In this document: positions 1-6,382 of the stretch, in pieces
Layout: each line of letters begins with the position of its first letter
Numbering within the stretch: the stretch's first letter is position 1
IMG/VR virus record: IMGVR_UViG_3300048999_000032
Span: 1-51,248 of that record
DNA from: a virus
Length of the DNA stretch: 51,248 nucleotides
Direction: 5' to 3' (one strand)
Made by a program: the position numbers and the translations under genes
Notes under the pieces: generated by a model
The model's input: only the letters and a program-made list of their open reading frames with translations
What the model was told of the DNA's origin: nothing
The model's database searches: none

Positions 1-29
1 GTCATGACCATCGTGTTAGTTAAAAACTG

Positions 30-326
30 TCAGAGTTGCCAGCGTCGTAACTGAGTTACGCGACGCTTGTAGGTGGCGCGGTTGCCACCCTGTGGGCACT
101 CACGGCCACGATGCTCAGGGCCACGGGTGATGGTGCGGTCATGGTCGTCATGGCCTAGGTCCCACGGCATGGAGGGGTTGACCCACCCTCCGCAGCGCCA
201 GCACATGAACTGTTCGCCGGCTGCCATGCGTGCCACGTACTGAGCACGTAGTGCTTGATGCTTGGATCCCCATCCACCTGAAGTGGTGCTACCTGGTGGC
301 TTGGATCGTCGCCTTTGTGATGGCAT
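30..326 (-). CDS. HNH endonuclease, probable packaging partner
   Basis: A 98-residue basic protein with a compact HNH fold signature: a CWRC knuckle near residue 42, the DLGHDDHD segment with the first catalytic histidines, and GPEHRGREC followed by the NRATYKRR helix. It is the last gene of the leftward early operon. If the window ends join, the next gene in the same direction is the terminase small subunit. HNH proteins beside terminase genes in HK97-like phages are known to cooperate with terminase in end cleavage, and that role is inferred here from position. The family is clear; the packaging role is not proven. Confidence 0.82.
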   Translation of the reverse strand: MPSQRRRSKPPGSTTSGGWGSKHQALRAQYVARMAAGEQFMCWRCGGWVNPSMPWDLGHDDHDRTITRGPEHRGRECPQGGNRATYKRRVTQLRRWQL

Positions 327-354
327 GCGTCATCACCTACCTATGACGCAGTAG

Positions 355-483
355 CTACTGGGTTGGTGCCTCGTGGTCGTGGCATACGAGCTCTACCACT
401 GGGTCACCGTGGTCAGTGGGTACGGGACGCTCAGTGTCGGCAGGCTGGGGGCAACCGGGTTCGATGCACACTGGTTCGCTCAT
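355..483 (-). CDS. Small zinc-ribbon-like protein, 42 aa
   Basis: Begins MSEPVCIEPGCPQPADTERP and carries CX4C plus CHDH near the end, enough ligands for one zinc. The ATG at 483 is chosen because a GGGAGG ribosome site lies 6 bases upstream and the start overlaps the TGA of the upstream gene by 4 bases. Function unknown. Several similar cysteine-rich mini-proteins are scattered through this operon. Confidence 0.7.
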   Translation of the reverse strand: MSEPVCIEPGCPQPADTERPVPTDHGDPVVELVCHDHEAPTQ

Positions 484-692
484 GAGTCCCTCCCGTGCTG
501 CGGGCAGTAGTCGTCCACATCGGAGATGTGCGGACAGGTGCACGGCTCGCACATGTGGGTCTTGGCGGTCATCGTGTACCCATCAGCGATGGGCCCGATC
601 CGCACATGGACCGGTGGCGTCCACCCGTCCTGAAGCTGGGCCAGGAGTTCAGTGCTGACCTCGACGGTCACGAACTTCTCGCCTTCGCTCAT
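480..692 (-). CDS. Hypothetical protein with C-terminal Cys/His cluster, 70 aa
   Basis: The N-terminal half is an ordinary beta-rich segment beginning MSEGEKFVTVEVSTELL. The C-terminal part has CEPCTCPH then CPQH, a probable zinc site. The start at 692 has AGGGG about 8-11 bases upstream, and the stop overlaps the next start as ATGA. I do not recognise a family. The 118 bases before it hold a hairpin and no gene. Confidence 0.68.
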   Translation of the reverse strand: MSEGEKFVTVEVSTELLAQLQDGWTPPVHVRIGPIADGYTMTAKTHMCEPCTCPHISDVDDYCPQHGRDS

Positions 693-714
693 GGGTTCAT
701 CCCCTACTCGTGAC

Positions 715-748
715 GAAGCCCTGACCACACGAGGTAGGCCAGGGCTTC
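715..748. terminator. Hairpin after the MmpS-like gene
   Basis: A 9-bp perfect inverted repeat (GAAGCCCTG with CAGGGCTTC, 16-base loop) lies downstream of the MmpS-like gene on the minus strand. There is no T-run, so termination is inferred from position and stem strength only. The rest of 693-810 holds no convincing gene. Confidence 0.45.
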
Positions 749-810
749 TGGTGTCCGGGACCCGACCGCCGGATGTCCGCGATAACGCGGCGGGGCTTTC
801 ACAACGGATC

Positions 811-1254
811 TTACTGCACCCGGCCTTGGCAGGTGGCGATGGTGTACCCACCGGTCGAGGTGTTCTCACTGACCACCACGCCATCGACGGTGATGCGACA
901 GGTGACCGATCCTGCGGGCTGTTGGTTCTGCACCGACAGGTAGAGGAAGTCACCCGTGCGGAACGACGTCAGGGTGTCGCTGAATGGCAGTGCGCCGGTT
1001 CCCTGACTGGTTCCACTCTCGGTCTGTGCCGTGACCATGCCGGTCCTGCCGCCACCCGTGTAGGCGTCTGCAGTGGCCTCGTACACCACCGTGTGCGTGG
1101 CCGTGGTGGAAGGTCCTACTCCCACCCCTACCGCTACAGCGACGGCCGCGAGGATCAGGGCCAGTGCGATCCAGAGCGGCGTGTAGCTGCGCTTCGGAGC
1201 CGGCTGTCCCGGGTCTGGCAGGCGCGTCTGCGGCCTCTGCTGTTGCTGCGTCAT
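811..1254 (-). CDS. MmpS-like small membrane protein
   Basis: 147 residues: a polar proline/glutamine-rich N-terminus, one transmembrane segment (about residues 23-45), then an extracytoplasmic beta domain with the MmpS pattern ALPFSDTL, TCRITVDGVVV, ENTSTGGY and ATCQG. The two cysteines could form the family's disulfide. The ATG at 1254 is preceded by AGGGGGAAGTC. MmpS proteins normally partner MmpL lipid transporters in Corynebacteriales; here there is no MmpL gene, so the phage copy may modify host envelope traffic or exclude other phages (inference). It is divergent from a ribbon-helix-helix gene with operator-like repeats between them, and looks like a self-regulated lysogenic-conversion cassette. 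Confidence 0.75.
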   Translation of the reverse strand: MTQQQQRPQTRLPDPGQPAPKRSYTPLWIALALILAAVAVAVGVGVGPSTTATHTVVYEATADAYTGGGRTGMVTAQTESGTSQGTGALPFSDTLTSFRTGDFLYLSVQNQQPAGSVTCRITVDGVVVSENTSTGGYTIATCQGRVQ

Positions 1255-1325
1255 GACTTCCCCCTGTTGGTGATGGGGGCTTAGACGCGTGCCCTGACCG
1301 GCCGGTTCCCTGGCTCCCCCTTCGG

Positions 1326-1382
1326 AGTGTGACACTGGGAAGTGTCTAACACAATAGGTCGCGGGGAGGTAGTGTCTAACAC
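1326..1382. promoter_or_regulatory. Three operator-like palindromes in a divergent promoter region
   Basis: The 128-base gap between the MmpS-like gene and the ribbon-helix-helix gene holds AGTGTGACACT at 1326-1336 and two identical copies of AGTGTCTAACAC at 1341-1352 and 1371-1382. All share AGTGT and ACAC half-sites. The last two are exactly 30 bp apart, about three helical turns. The last copy ends at the base before the ATG at 1383, overlapping the start region of the plus-strand gene. This is the arrangement expected for autoregulation by the adjacent protein (inference). Confidence 0.65.
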
Positions 1383-1541
1383 ATGCCACGCACCGGACCG
1401 CGCCGCGTCATCGTTGGGGTACGCCTCAAGGCTGAGGCCATCGCCCTCATTGACCAGATGGCTGAGGCTGAGAAGGTCAACCGCAGCGAGATGGTGCGCA
1501 TCCTGCTTGCTGAGGCTGTAGCTGCCAGGCGTAAGGGTTAG
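1383..1541 (+). CDS. Ribbon-helix-helix regulator, 52 aa
   Basis: The only plus-strand gene in the left 21 kb. The protein begins MPRTGPRRVIVGVRLKAEAI, giving a beta strand (RVIVGVRL), helix (KAEAIALIDQMAEAEK), turn (VNRS) and helix (EMVRILLAEAVAARR), the CopG/Arc-type pattern. An in-frame TAA precedes the ATG; GGGGAGG lies 14 bases upstream, longer than usual. Its start abuts an operator-like palindrome, so it probably represses itself and the divergent MmpS-like gene. Its stop overlaps the convergent lipoprotein-like gene by 4 bases. Confidence 0.75.
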   Translation: MPRTGPRRVIVGVRLKAEAIALIDQMAEAEKVNRSEMVRILLAEAVAARRKG

Positions 1542-1714
1542 AGCTTCCGCTTGTCGCCAGGTCCGCACTTCTTATTGCCGTCCACGTGGCAGTCCCAGCA
1601 GGGATCGCCTTCGTGGCACTTGACGGTCGGCTTCGGGTCCGGCTGAGCGGGACAGCTGGTTGCGCCTGCCAACAGGGCGAGCGACAGGACCACGGAGGTC
1701 AGGAGCCTAGCCAC
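1538..1714 (-). CDS. Small secreted or lipoprotein-like protein, 58 aa
   Basis: A GTG start at 1714 with CGGAG eight bases upstream gives MARLLTSVVLSLALLAGATSC, a signal peptide ending in a lipobox-like ATSC. The mature part is short, with CHEGDPCWDCH and CGPGDKRK, so four cysteines could form disulfides. A GTG at 1735 is an alternative start. Function unknown. Confidence 0.6.
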   Translation of the reverse strand: MARLLTSVVLSLALLAGATSCPAQPDPKPTVKCHEGDPCWDCHVDGNKKCGPGDKRKL

Positions 1715-1838
1715 GCCACCATCTCCGCTGCTCACGAGCGCCAGTCCTGCTGGTTTCCCACGTCTCGACCAGTGGCCAGATGGCCGGCTCAGTCTTGGTG
1801 GGGCGGTGTCTGCCTCGGGTCAGCCTTGGCCAGCGCAT
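1707..1838 (-). CDS. Small basic tryptophan-rich protein, 43 aa
   Basis: The ATG at 1838 follows the stop of the upstream gene by one base, and the frame overlaps the lipoprotein-like start by 8 bases. The product begins MRWPRLTRGRHRPTKTEPAI and ends EQRRWWRG. No family is recognised. It is supported only by operon packing and direction. Confidence 0.45.
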   Translation of the reverse strand: MRWPRLTRGRHRPTKTEPAIWPLVETWETSRTGAREQRRWWRG

Positions 1839-1839
1839 G

Positions 1840-1977
1840 TCAGCTGAGGCCGTCGATGATGTGCAGGCCTTCGTCATCCTGGTTTGGATTCCACGGGTCA
1901 CGGCAGACGCCGTCGATCCCGATCAGTCCGAGTTGCGTGAGTGTGACCGGTTCGCCGCAGGTGATGCACTCAGCCAT
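1840..1977 (-). CDS. Zinc-knuckle mini-protein, 45 aa
   Basis: MAECITCGEPVTLTQLGLIG with a third cysteine in DGVCRDPW and a C-terminal HIIDG. This could be one treble-clef or ribbon zinc site. The ATG at 1977 is preceded by GGGTGGTGAT. The 100 bases upstream hold an in-frame cysteine-rich extension of the preceding gene (see findings). Function unknown. Confidence 0.65.
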   Translation of the reverse strand: MAECITCGEPVTLTQLGLIGIDGVCRDPWNPNQDDEGLHIIDGLS

Positions 1978-2077
1978 CGCGCGATCACCACCCGGATCCT
2001 TGTCGGCAGGTTGGGTCGTGGTCGCACATGGCGGCCTTGCACTTGCCACACCCCCAGTGTGGTTGCAGATGGTGACG

Positions 2078-2293
2078 TCAGGTGCCGAGTTGCGCAGAGA
2101 GCGCGCGTTGGTACGTCTCGGATGTCTCACCTTCGGCGCAGACGGCAGCAACGACAGAGGCCCACTCGTTGGCGGGGAGCGTGAGCGTCTCGGTGCTACG
2201 GCCGACAGCGGCGCTTAGCTTCACTGAGCCGTCTTCCTGGCGCTCGAAGTACCAGCCGTCGCGGGCGTGGAATCCGTCGTGGGTGATCGACAT
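2078..2293 (-). CDS. Hypothetical protein, 71 aa
   Basis: MSITHDGFHARDGWYFERQE suggests a short beta sheet followed by a helical C-terminus (ANEWASVVAAVCAEGE). The start at 2293 has AGGAG nine bases upstream. After its TGA the same frame stays open for 30 codons encoding a cysteine-rich tail (1985-2077). Function unknown. Confidence 0.75.
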   Translation of the reverse strand: MSITHDGFHARDGWYFERQEDGSVKLSAAVGRSTETLTLPANEWASVVAAVCAEGETSETYQRALSAQLGT

Positions 2294-2296
2294 GAA

Positions 2297-2338
2297 TCAA
2301 ACTCCTGTCACAGCGGTCCGTACACGGCCTTGGTTCAT
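2297..2338 (-). CDS. Possible 13-residue leader peptide
   Basis: MNQGRVRTAVTGV has GGGGGTGG just before its ATG and contains the AGGAG ribosome site of the next gene inside its last codons, the layout of a translational-coupling leader. The rest of 2339-2420 shows no gene with a usable start. Confidence 0.35.
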   Translation of the reverse strand: MNQGRVRTAVTGV

Positions 2339-2420
2339 GCCACCCCCAGTGGCGGATGGTGCGACGTACTGGTCACGCTCAGCTGGTGGTGTTTCCGCAG
2401 GTCAGGACCGTCGTACCGCT

Positions 2421-2522
2421 TCAGTCGGTCAGGGTGTAGTCATCCTGAGTGTTACTGAGCGTGTCGATGATGAACTCGAACAGGTCGCGGCATGCGGCGT
2501 TGATCGCTGTGTCGGGATCCAC
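2421..2522 (-). CDS. Small acidic protein, 33 aa
   Basis: The GTG at 2522 has a strong GGAGG seven bases upstream. The product begins MDPDTAINAACRDLFEFIID and ends DDYTLTD, an acidic amphipathic helix. No family is recognised. The codons use G or C at third positions like neighbouring real genes. Confidence 0.6.
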   Translation of the reverse strand: MDPDTAINAACRDLFEFIIDTLSNTQDDYTLTD

Positions 2523-2543
2523 CTGCTCACCTCCAGTTGCATA

Positions 2544-2610
2544 CCGAAGGCCCGGCTACTCAGGTGGGGTAGCCGGGCCCTCGGGTGAGGTAGCCGGGCC
2601 TTCGGGTGAT
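2544..2610. repeat. Alternative hairpins from a 21-bp tandem repeat
   Basis: CCGAAGGCCCGGCTAC at 2544-2559 is the exact reverse complement of 2590-2605 and matches 2569-2584 with one mismatch. The two right-hand copies are a 21-bp tandem repeat. Either copy can pair with the left arm, giving mutually exclusive 16-bp stems. The TAG stop of the 38-residue gene lies inside the left arm. A related stem core (GAAGGCCCGGC) recurs at 40166. Confidence 0.8.
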
Positions 2611-2672
2611 GTTCCGGTGGGCGTGGGTTCCACACCAGCATCTCCATCAGTCTTTCGGACGGCTGCAGGCAC
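2556..2672 (-). CDS. Proline-rich repeat mini-protein, 38 aa
   Basis: The GTG at 2672 has GGAG six bases upstream. The product begins MPAAVRKTDGDAGVEPTPTG and ends in two copies of the heptapeptide SPEGPAT followed by PPE. The tandem DNA repeat that encodes these heptads also forms the hairpins at 2544-2610. Probably disordered; function unknown. Confidence 0.55.
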   Translation of the reverse strand: MPAAVRKTDGDAGVEPTPTGTSPEGPATSPEGPATPPE

Positions 2673-2720
2673 GTCCTACTCCAACTGAGGCGCACTCGTT
2701 GTGCTACCACCGGGTCTAAC

Positions 2721-2747
2721 GCTCACCAATCCCGGAGGATGGTGAGC
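2721..2747. terminator. Hairpin upstream of the repeat mini-protein
   Basis: GCTCACC at 2721-2727 pairs with GGTGAGC at 2741-2747, and the stem extends inward with one bulge to 11 bp. It sits in the gap between the 152-residue conserved gene and the small genes to its left. There is no T-run. The remainder of 2673-2829 shows no supported gene. Confidence 0.5.
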
Positions 2748-2829
2748 AGCTAAGCAACCGGCCCTACCAACAACTGCGGCCAGTTAAGCAGGAGAGTACA
2801 CGACGGAGTTGCGAGATGCGGTTCGCGCG

Positions 2830-3288
2830 TTACTCGGCGTGTCCAGCTGTCAGAGCGAGCGACTCCTCGCGCTCCCTGTACGCCGCGTACAGCGTCTTCC
2901 GTTCCGGCCCCGGCTCAACGATCAGGTACGGCAGCATCACCTCGTCAAGCGTGGCCATCTGCGCCTCGATGATCGCCAACTGAGCAGCAAGCCAGTCCTT
3001 CGCTACGCGCCATGCGGTGCGCTCTGCCTGACCGGGTTCGGCGTAACGCTTCTGGATCCGCCGGGCGCGGACCTGCTTCTCAAGCAGTCGTTGCACTGCG
3101 GTGACGTCGATCGGCAGCGAGAACTCCCGTGGCCCGTGCGGGGTTGCGAGAGTGAACTCAAGCCCGACATGCTGCCCCGCCTCGAACATCACCGTCACGC
3201 GGGCAGCTCCGTGCTTCGAGAGCATCAAACTCATCTCGCCAGCCGTCTTCGACGACGCGACGGTACTGGAGTAGTTCAGGGTGCCCAT
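2830..3288 (-). CDS. Conserved phage protein of unknown function, 152 aa
   Basis: MGTLNYSSTVASSKTAGEMS is followed by a beta-rich half with LEFTLATPHGPREFSLPIDV and then a long helical region containing QAERTAWRVAKDWLAAQLAI. This two-part pattern is one I recognise from many phages and prophages, always as an uncharacterised protein. The start overlaps the preceding stop as TGATG. Confidence 0.8.
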   Translation of the reverse strand: MGTLNYSSTVASSKTAGEMSLMLSKHGAARVTVMFEAGQHVGLEFTLATPHGPREFSLPIDVTAVQRLLEKQVRARRIQKRYAEPGQAERTAWRVAKDWLAAQLAIIEAQMATLDEVMLPYLIVEPGPERKTLYAAYREREESLALTAGHAE

Positions 3289-3581
3289 CAGGCCTTGCCC
3301 TCGGGTCCGAAGTAGTACTCAAGGGTGGCCGCGCGGGTCGCGTCACGCTTGGCTGCAAGCTCAGCGATCAGCTCGTCAGTCAGGTGAGGGTTGCTCTTGG
3401 CGGTGCAGTCGTTGCCCGCCAGATGACTCCATCGGTCCCACAGTTCGTGAGCAGCCTTCTCCCGATCGGTCACAGTCCGCGACGGGGACCACGCGTATAT
3501 CACGCAGACGTCCTCGGCAACGGCGAGCCGCGTCTCCAGTTCAGTGCGGGAGAGCGCTCCGTACTTGGTAGCGTTTGCCAT
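3288..3581 (-). CDS. Hypothetical protein, 97 aa
   Basis: MANATKYGALSRTELETRLA is mainly helical and ends in a charged segment (AELAAKRDATRAATLEYYFG). AAGGAG sits six bases before the ATG. A 7-bp hairpin (GCTCCGG with CCGGAGC, 3606-3636) fills the gap upstream. Function unknown. Confidence 0.75.
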   Translation of the reverse strand: MANATKYGALSRTELETRLAVAEDVCVIYAWSPSRTVTDREKAAHELWDRWSHLAGNDCTAKSNPHLTDELIAELAAKRDATRAATLEYYFGPEGKA

Positions 3582-3651
3582 ATCGACTCCTTGTTAGTCG
3601 GTCACGCTCCGGGGCCGTTCGCGCGGTCGCCGGAGCCTCCCTTTGATTGTC

Positions 3652-4422
3652 TCACGATGCACGCTCCGCAGGTGCGTTCGCAGCGGCCAGCGTCACGAGG
3701 TCATCGAACAGGTACAGCCGCTTCCCCACGGGGTCATGCCCATGCTCGCTCAGCCGCTTCCGCTCGAACCACTTGTCGATCGTCTTCTGCTGCACCGGTA
3801 ACCCGAAGCGGGACAGCAGCACTACGCCTTCCTTGGCCGTGACCAGCCGCCCGTACACCTGACCTCGCATCCAGGTCAGCATCTCCGCCACGTCGTAGTT
3901 CAGCCCACAGGGGCGGCAGTCCACAGAGGCCGCGTCAGGCTTGGCGTACATGTCACCGCCGCAGTCCTTGCAGGGACCCGCGTAGATCCGGTCCGCTGGC
4001 CTGTCCACGGCCTTGCGGATCGCGCGGACGGCTGACGTGATCTCCTCCACCGCCTCGTGACCGGCGCGATGGTGCCTTAGCCAGACGACATGCGCCAACA
4101 ACCAGCCAGCGACAGCAGGCGGGGTGTCGGTGTCGGGTAGTGCCTTGCCGCGTTCCTCCGAGATCAGACGGCACCACGTGCTCAGCGTGTTGCGCAGCAC
4201 GTAGCCGAGCTCAGACGCGACCGGGTTGAACGGGAGCGCCTGCTCACCACGGCGGAACTCAGCAGCGGCATAGCGGGCCTGCTTGGTGAGGACCGTGTCC
4301 AGCTCCTCCCAGAGCGCGGCAACGTCTCCTAGGGCTCGCTCCAGGTGGTCCTGGCAGTGCTGGCACACGTACCCGTCGCCTACCGGACGGTCGCACCAGT
4401 CGACCAAGCAAGGTTCGTTCAC
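3652..4422 (-). CDS. Zinc-ribbon and winged-helix DNA-binding protein
   Basis: 256 residues. The N-terminal zinc ribbon is CLVDWC with CQHC, and a second ribbon in the middle is CKDCGGD with CRPCG. The C-terminus is an HTH/winged-helix (VTAKEGVVLLSRFGLPVQQK, then KRLYLFDDLVTLAA) like MerR or excisionase domains. GTG at 4422 is chosen because GGAGG lies six bases upstream and it overlaps the stop of a mini membrane gene as GTGA. It probably binds DNA; target unknown. Confidence 0.75.
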   Translation of the reverse strand: MNEPCLVDWCDRPVGDGYVCQHCQDHLERALGDVAALWEELDTVLTKQARYAAAEFRRGEQALPFNPVASELGYVLRNTLSTWCRLISEERGKALPDTDTPPAVAGWLLAHVVWLRHHRAGHEAVEEITSAVRAIRKAVDRPADRIYAGPCKDCGGDMYAKPDAASVDCRPCGLNYDVAEMLTWMRGQVYGRLVTAKEGVVLLSRFGLPVQQKTIDKWFERKRLSEHGHDPVGKRLYLFDDLVTLAAANAPAERAS

Positions 4423-4517
4423 AGGTGCCTCCAAGCCAGCCATGCGACAGTGCCCCAGAATGCGAGTACGCCGAGGATCGCGACGATCCGGATCAGCCAC
4501 CTTGTGCGTTCGGTCAT
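4419..4517 (-). CDS. Single-pass membrane mini-protein, 32 aa
   Basis: MTERTRWLIRIVAILGVLAF continues to WGTVAWLAWRHL, a basic start and one hydrophobic helix spanning most of the protein. GGAGGAG lies five bases before the ATG, and it overlaps both neighbours by 4 bases (ATGA and GTGA). Function unknown. Confidence 0.72.
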   Translation of the reverse strand: MTERTRWLIRIVAILGVLAFWGTVAWLAWRHL

Positions 4518-4672
4518 CCGGTCTCCTCCAGTCCGCAGCGGGCACACACCAACTCGACACTCACGACTTCTTCGCCGTCGATCAGGTCACCCGCGGGGAA
4601 CATGCCCAGCGGTCGTTCGGTCTCGGCCAGCCGGCCACAGCCGTCAGCGCAGTACACGGGATCTAGGGTCAC
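4514..4672 (-). CDS. Zinc-ribbon mini-protein, 52 aa
   Basis: The GTG at 4672 overlaps the upstream stop as GTGA and has GGGAGG five bases before it. The product starts MTLDPVYCADGCGRLAETER and ends ELVCARCGLEETG, giving CX3C and CX2C zinc ligands. The final codons GAGGAGACCGGATGA double as the ribosome site and start of the next gene, a junction repeated elsewhere in this operon. Confidence 0.72.
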   Translation of the reverse strand: MTLDPVYCADGCGRLAETERPLGMFPAGDLIDGEEVVSVELVCARCGLEETG

Positions 4673-5118
4673 GACGCCTCCCAGAGAGTGCGGGGGATGC
4701 CGCCAGTGCCCTTGTCCTCGCGCGGCCGGGATGGTGTGGTCCAAGGGCCGCGTGCCGGACGCTCAGCGACGACGCGCCAGCCAGCGGCGCGGAGGCTTGC
4801 ACCGGTCTCGCCTTGCTGCGTGTAAGTGACGAGCCGGTAGTAGCCGAGCGCCTTGGATGCGCGCCACGCGGCTCCGTAGAGCATGCTGTTGGCGTTCGGT
4901 GTTCCGTCTGTGGCGGTCCGGTTGACCTCCAGTGTTAGACCGTCCTGGTAGGCGCGAGCGACCGGCCAGCCGACCATCGCTACTCCGCGCAGCACGCCGT
5001 CGTCGTCAGCGACACCGACGCTGAATTTGTGACCCACCTTCGGCTGGTGATGCCGGTGCCACATCTCCACGAAGCCGCAGGCGTCCGCGAAGGAGATCGG
5101 CACTAGGTGCAGGCTCAT
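4669..5118 (-). CDS. XF1762-like GNAT-fold protein
   Basis: 149 residues. MSLHLVPISFADACGFVEMW, FSVGVADDDGVLRGVAMVGW, the NRTATDGTPNANSMLYGAAW segment and LVTYTQQGETGASLRAAGW match the XF1762 family, a phage and prophage group related to GNAT acyltransferases. Its acceptor substrate is unknown; antirestriction or modification of a host or phage protein is possible. Confidence 0.78.
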   Translation of the reverse strand: MSLHLVPISFADACGFVEMWHRHHQPKVGHKFSVGVADDDGVLRGVAMVGWPVARAYQDGLTLEVNRTATDGTPNANSMLYGAAWRASKALGYYRLVTYTQQGETGASLRAAGWRVVAERPARGPWTTPSRPREDKGTGGIPRTLWEAS

Positions 5119-5456
5119 GCAGCACCGTCCCTGGGCTCCTGTGGGCTTCTGACGGCCTCGGACACCTCCGGGTGCCCCGGAACCCCTGAAGTCGCATCAG
5201 AGGTGGTACCAGAGGCTTCCCGGGGGATGCGGGCGCGGAGCATGGTGCCGCGTTTGGCGGTCCAGCGGTCCCAGAGCGCCTCGTCCTCCAACTCAGAGAC
5301 CCAGACGGTCACCTCGCGGATTACATCCCGCGTGGCCTCGGCTCTGCCAATCTTCAAAGCGGCCTCACCCGCTGTCTCGGTGAGTACCTTCACCTCAGCG
5401 GCGGTGTACGTGTGACCCCTGCCGCGACCTTCTCCGGTGCATCCGTCGTCGGTCAT
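5115..5456 (-). CDS. Hypothetical protein, 113 aa
   Basis: ATG 5456 is preferred over GTG 5462 because AGGAG is five bases upstream and ATGA overlaps the preceding stop. The protein has a helical middle (AEVKVLTETAGEAALKIGRA and on) and a low-complexity proline, serine and glutamate tail. No family is recognised. Confidence 0.7.
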   Translation of the reverse strand: MTDDGCTGEGRGRGHTYTAAEVKVLTETAGEAALKIGRAEATRDVIREVTVWVSELEDEALWDRWTAKRGTMLRARIPREASGTTSDATSGVPGHPEVSEAVRSPQEPRDGAA

Positions 5457-5602
5457 GCACACTCCTCACAAGCGCCGAACTTGCATTCGCGGCAGACGGT
5501 CACCACGGCCAGCTCGTGGTCACCTTTACGCCACAGCAGGCCGCGGATGCGGCCGCAGCAGAAGCACCCCAAGCCGGTCTTGCGTCCGAACCAGCGGATC
5601 AT
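5453..5602 (-). CDS. Double CXXC zinc-ribbon protein, 49 aa
   Basis: MIRWFGRKTGLGCFCCGRIR, a short basic strand, then CRECKFGACEECA. Eight cysteines in 49 residues imply one or two zinc ions. It is coupled by ATGA overlaps on both sides. Function unknown. Confidence 0.75.
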   Translation of the reverse strand: MIRWFGRKTGLGCFCCGRIRGLLWRKGDHELAVVTVCRECKFGACEECA

Positions 5603-5826
5603 GCGGGGTCCCTGCTTCCGATCTCACGGGACAACTTCGCGAACTGGTGGACCAGGAAACAGCGGGCGCACTTCACGTCCTCGTCGTGGACGTCCGGGAA
5701 GTGGTTCTCGATCGCCTGCGCGATCTCTTCACCGATCTCGCGGCGGACTGCTCGTGCCTCTCGGGTCTCATGCCGAGCCTTCAGGCCGTGCTCGCGCGCC
5801 TCGCGGAAGGCGTCTCGGTCACTCAT
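5599..5826 (-). CDS. Hypothetical helical protein, 75 aa
   Basis: Strongly charged helices (MSDRDAFREAREHGLKARHE) are followed by HDEDVKCARCFLVHQFAKLS with a CARC knuckle. It is coupled to both neighbours by 4-base overlaps. Function unknown. Confidence 0.72.
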   Translation of the reverse strand: MSDRDAFREAREHGLKARHETREARAVRREIGEEIAQAIENHFPDVHDEDVKCARCFLVHQFAKLSREIGSRDPA

Positions 5827-6092
5827 CGGTTCGGGATCCGCATCGTGCCGACAGGCTCGTACGTCTCGTGGTACGAGGCGAGCGCGATCGGATACGGGAA
5901 GCCGTTCTCGTTGACGGCGAGCATGCCTCGCCAGCCCTCAGGCAGGTCGTAGTCGCCCTCCTGGGTCTCCACGACGCACGGCCCGCTGATGGGACCGAAC
6001 ATCGGCGTCAGCGCGGTCTTGCGGTGCAGCGCCATCTCGCTGACGGGGATGGGGAGTTGGTCGGGGCTGTAGCGCTTCGTCTCGTCGCTCAC
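5823..6092 (-). CDS. Hypothetical protein, 89 aa
   Basis: MSDETKRYSPDQLPIPVSEM opens a mixed alpha/beta protein with a GWRGMLAVNENGFPYPIALA stretch. No zinc ligands or membrane segment. Operon position and overlaps support it; no family is recognised. Confidence 0.72.
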   Translation of the reverse strand: MSDETKRYSPDQLPIPVSEMALHRKTALTPMFGPISGPCVVETQEGDYDLPEGWRGMLAVNENGFPYPIALASYHETYEPVGTMRIPNR

Positions 6093-6382
6093 TTGGTTGT
6101 CTCCTGTTCGGTGTAGGGGGTGGCGGCGATCTCGCGTGCCTTGTCGATCGACACCCCGATCTCGCCTATCGCGTCGTCGATGGGTCGGCCGCCCATCACG
6201 TCAGTGACAGCGCCGTCGATGGTGGCGAGGTGCTGGCGGAGTTCACGCGCACGGTCGTCGGTCGTCTGGGCTTGCTCGGTGCCGTCTTCGGGACAGGCTG
6301 GGCAGGGAGCTTCGACAAGCTCGCCCTGCCTGTATTCGAACTGGCAGCAGCAGCGGGGTGGGTGGTTGTGCTCGGCGCTCAT
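6089..6382 (-). CDS. Hypothetical protein with N-terminal Cys cluster, 97 aa
   Basis: HNHPPRCCCQFEYRQGE and CPACPEDG give a probable zinc site, followed by a helical tail. The C-terminus AATPYTEQETTK resembles the ends of the next two genes, because all three share a CCCCTACACCGA-type DNA segment before the following start. Confidence 0.7.
   Translation of the reverse strand: MSAEHNHPPRCCCQFEYRQGELVEAPCPACPEDGTEQAQTTDDRARELRQHLATIDGAVTDVMGGRPIDDAIGEIGVSIDKAREIAATPYTEQETTK

Noticed and set aside
652-1284. A 210-codon plus-strand open frame
   Set aside because: Antisense to the MmpS-like gene and spans its terminator and promoter region; no ribosome site and no family resemblance.
2429-2710. 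A 93-codon minus-strand frame over the hairpin repeat
   Set aside because: Two shorter frames in the same direction have better ribosome sites and codon use (2421-2522 and 2556-2672), so this is a shadow.
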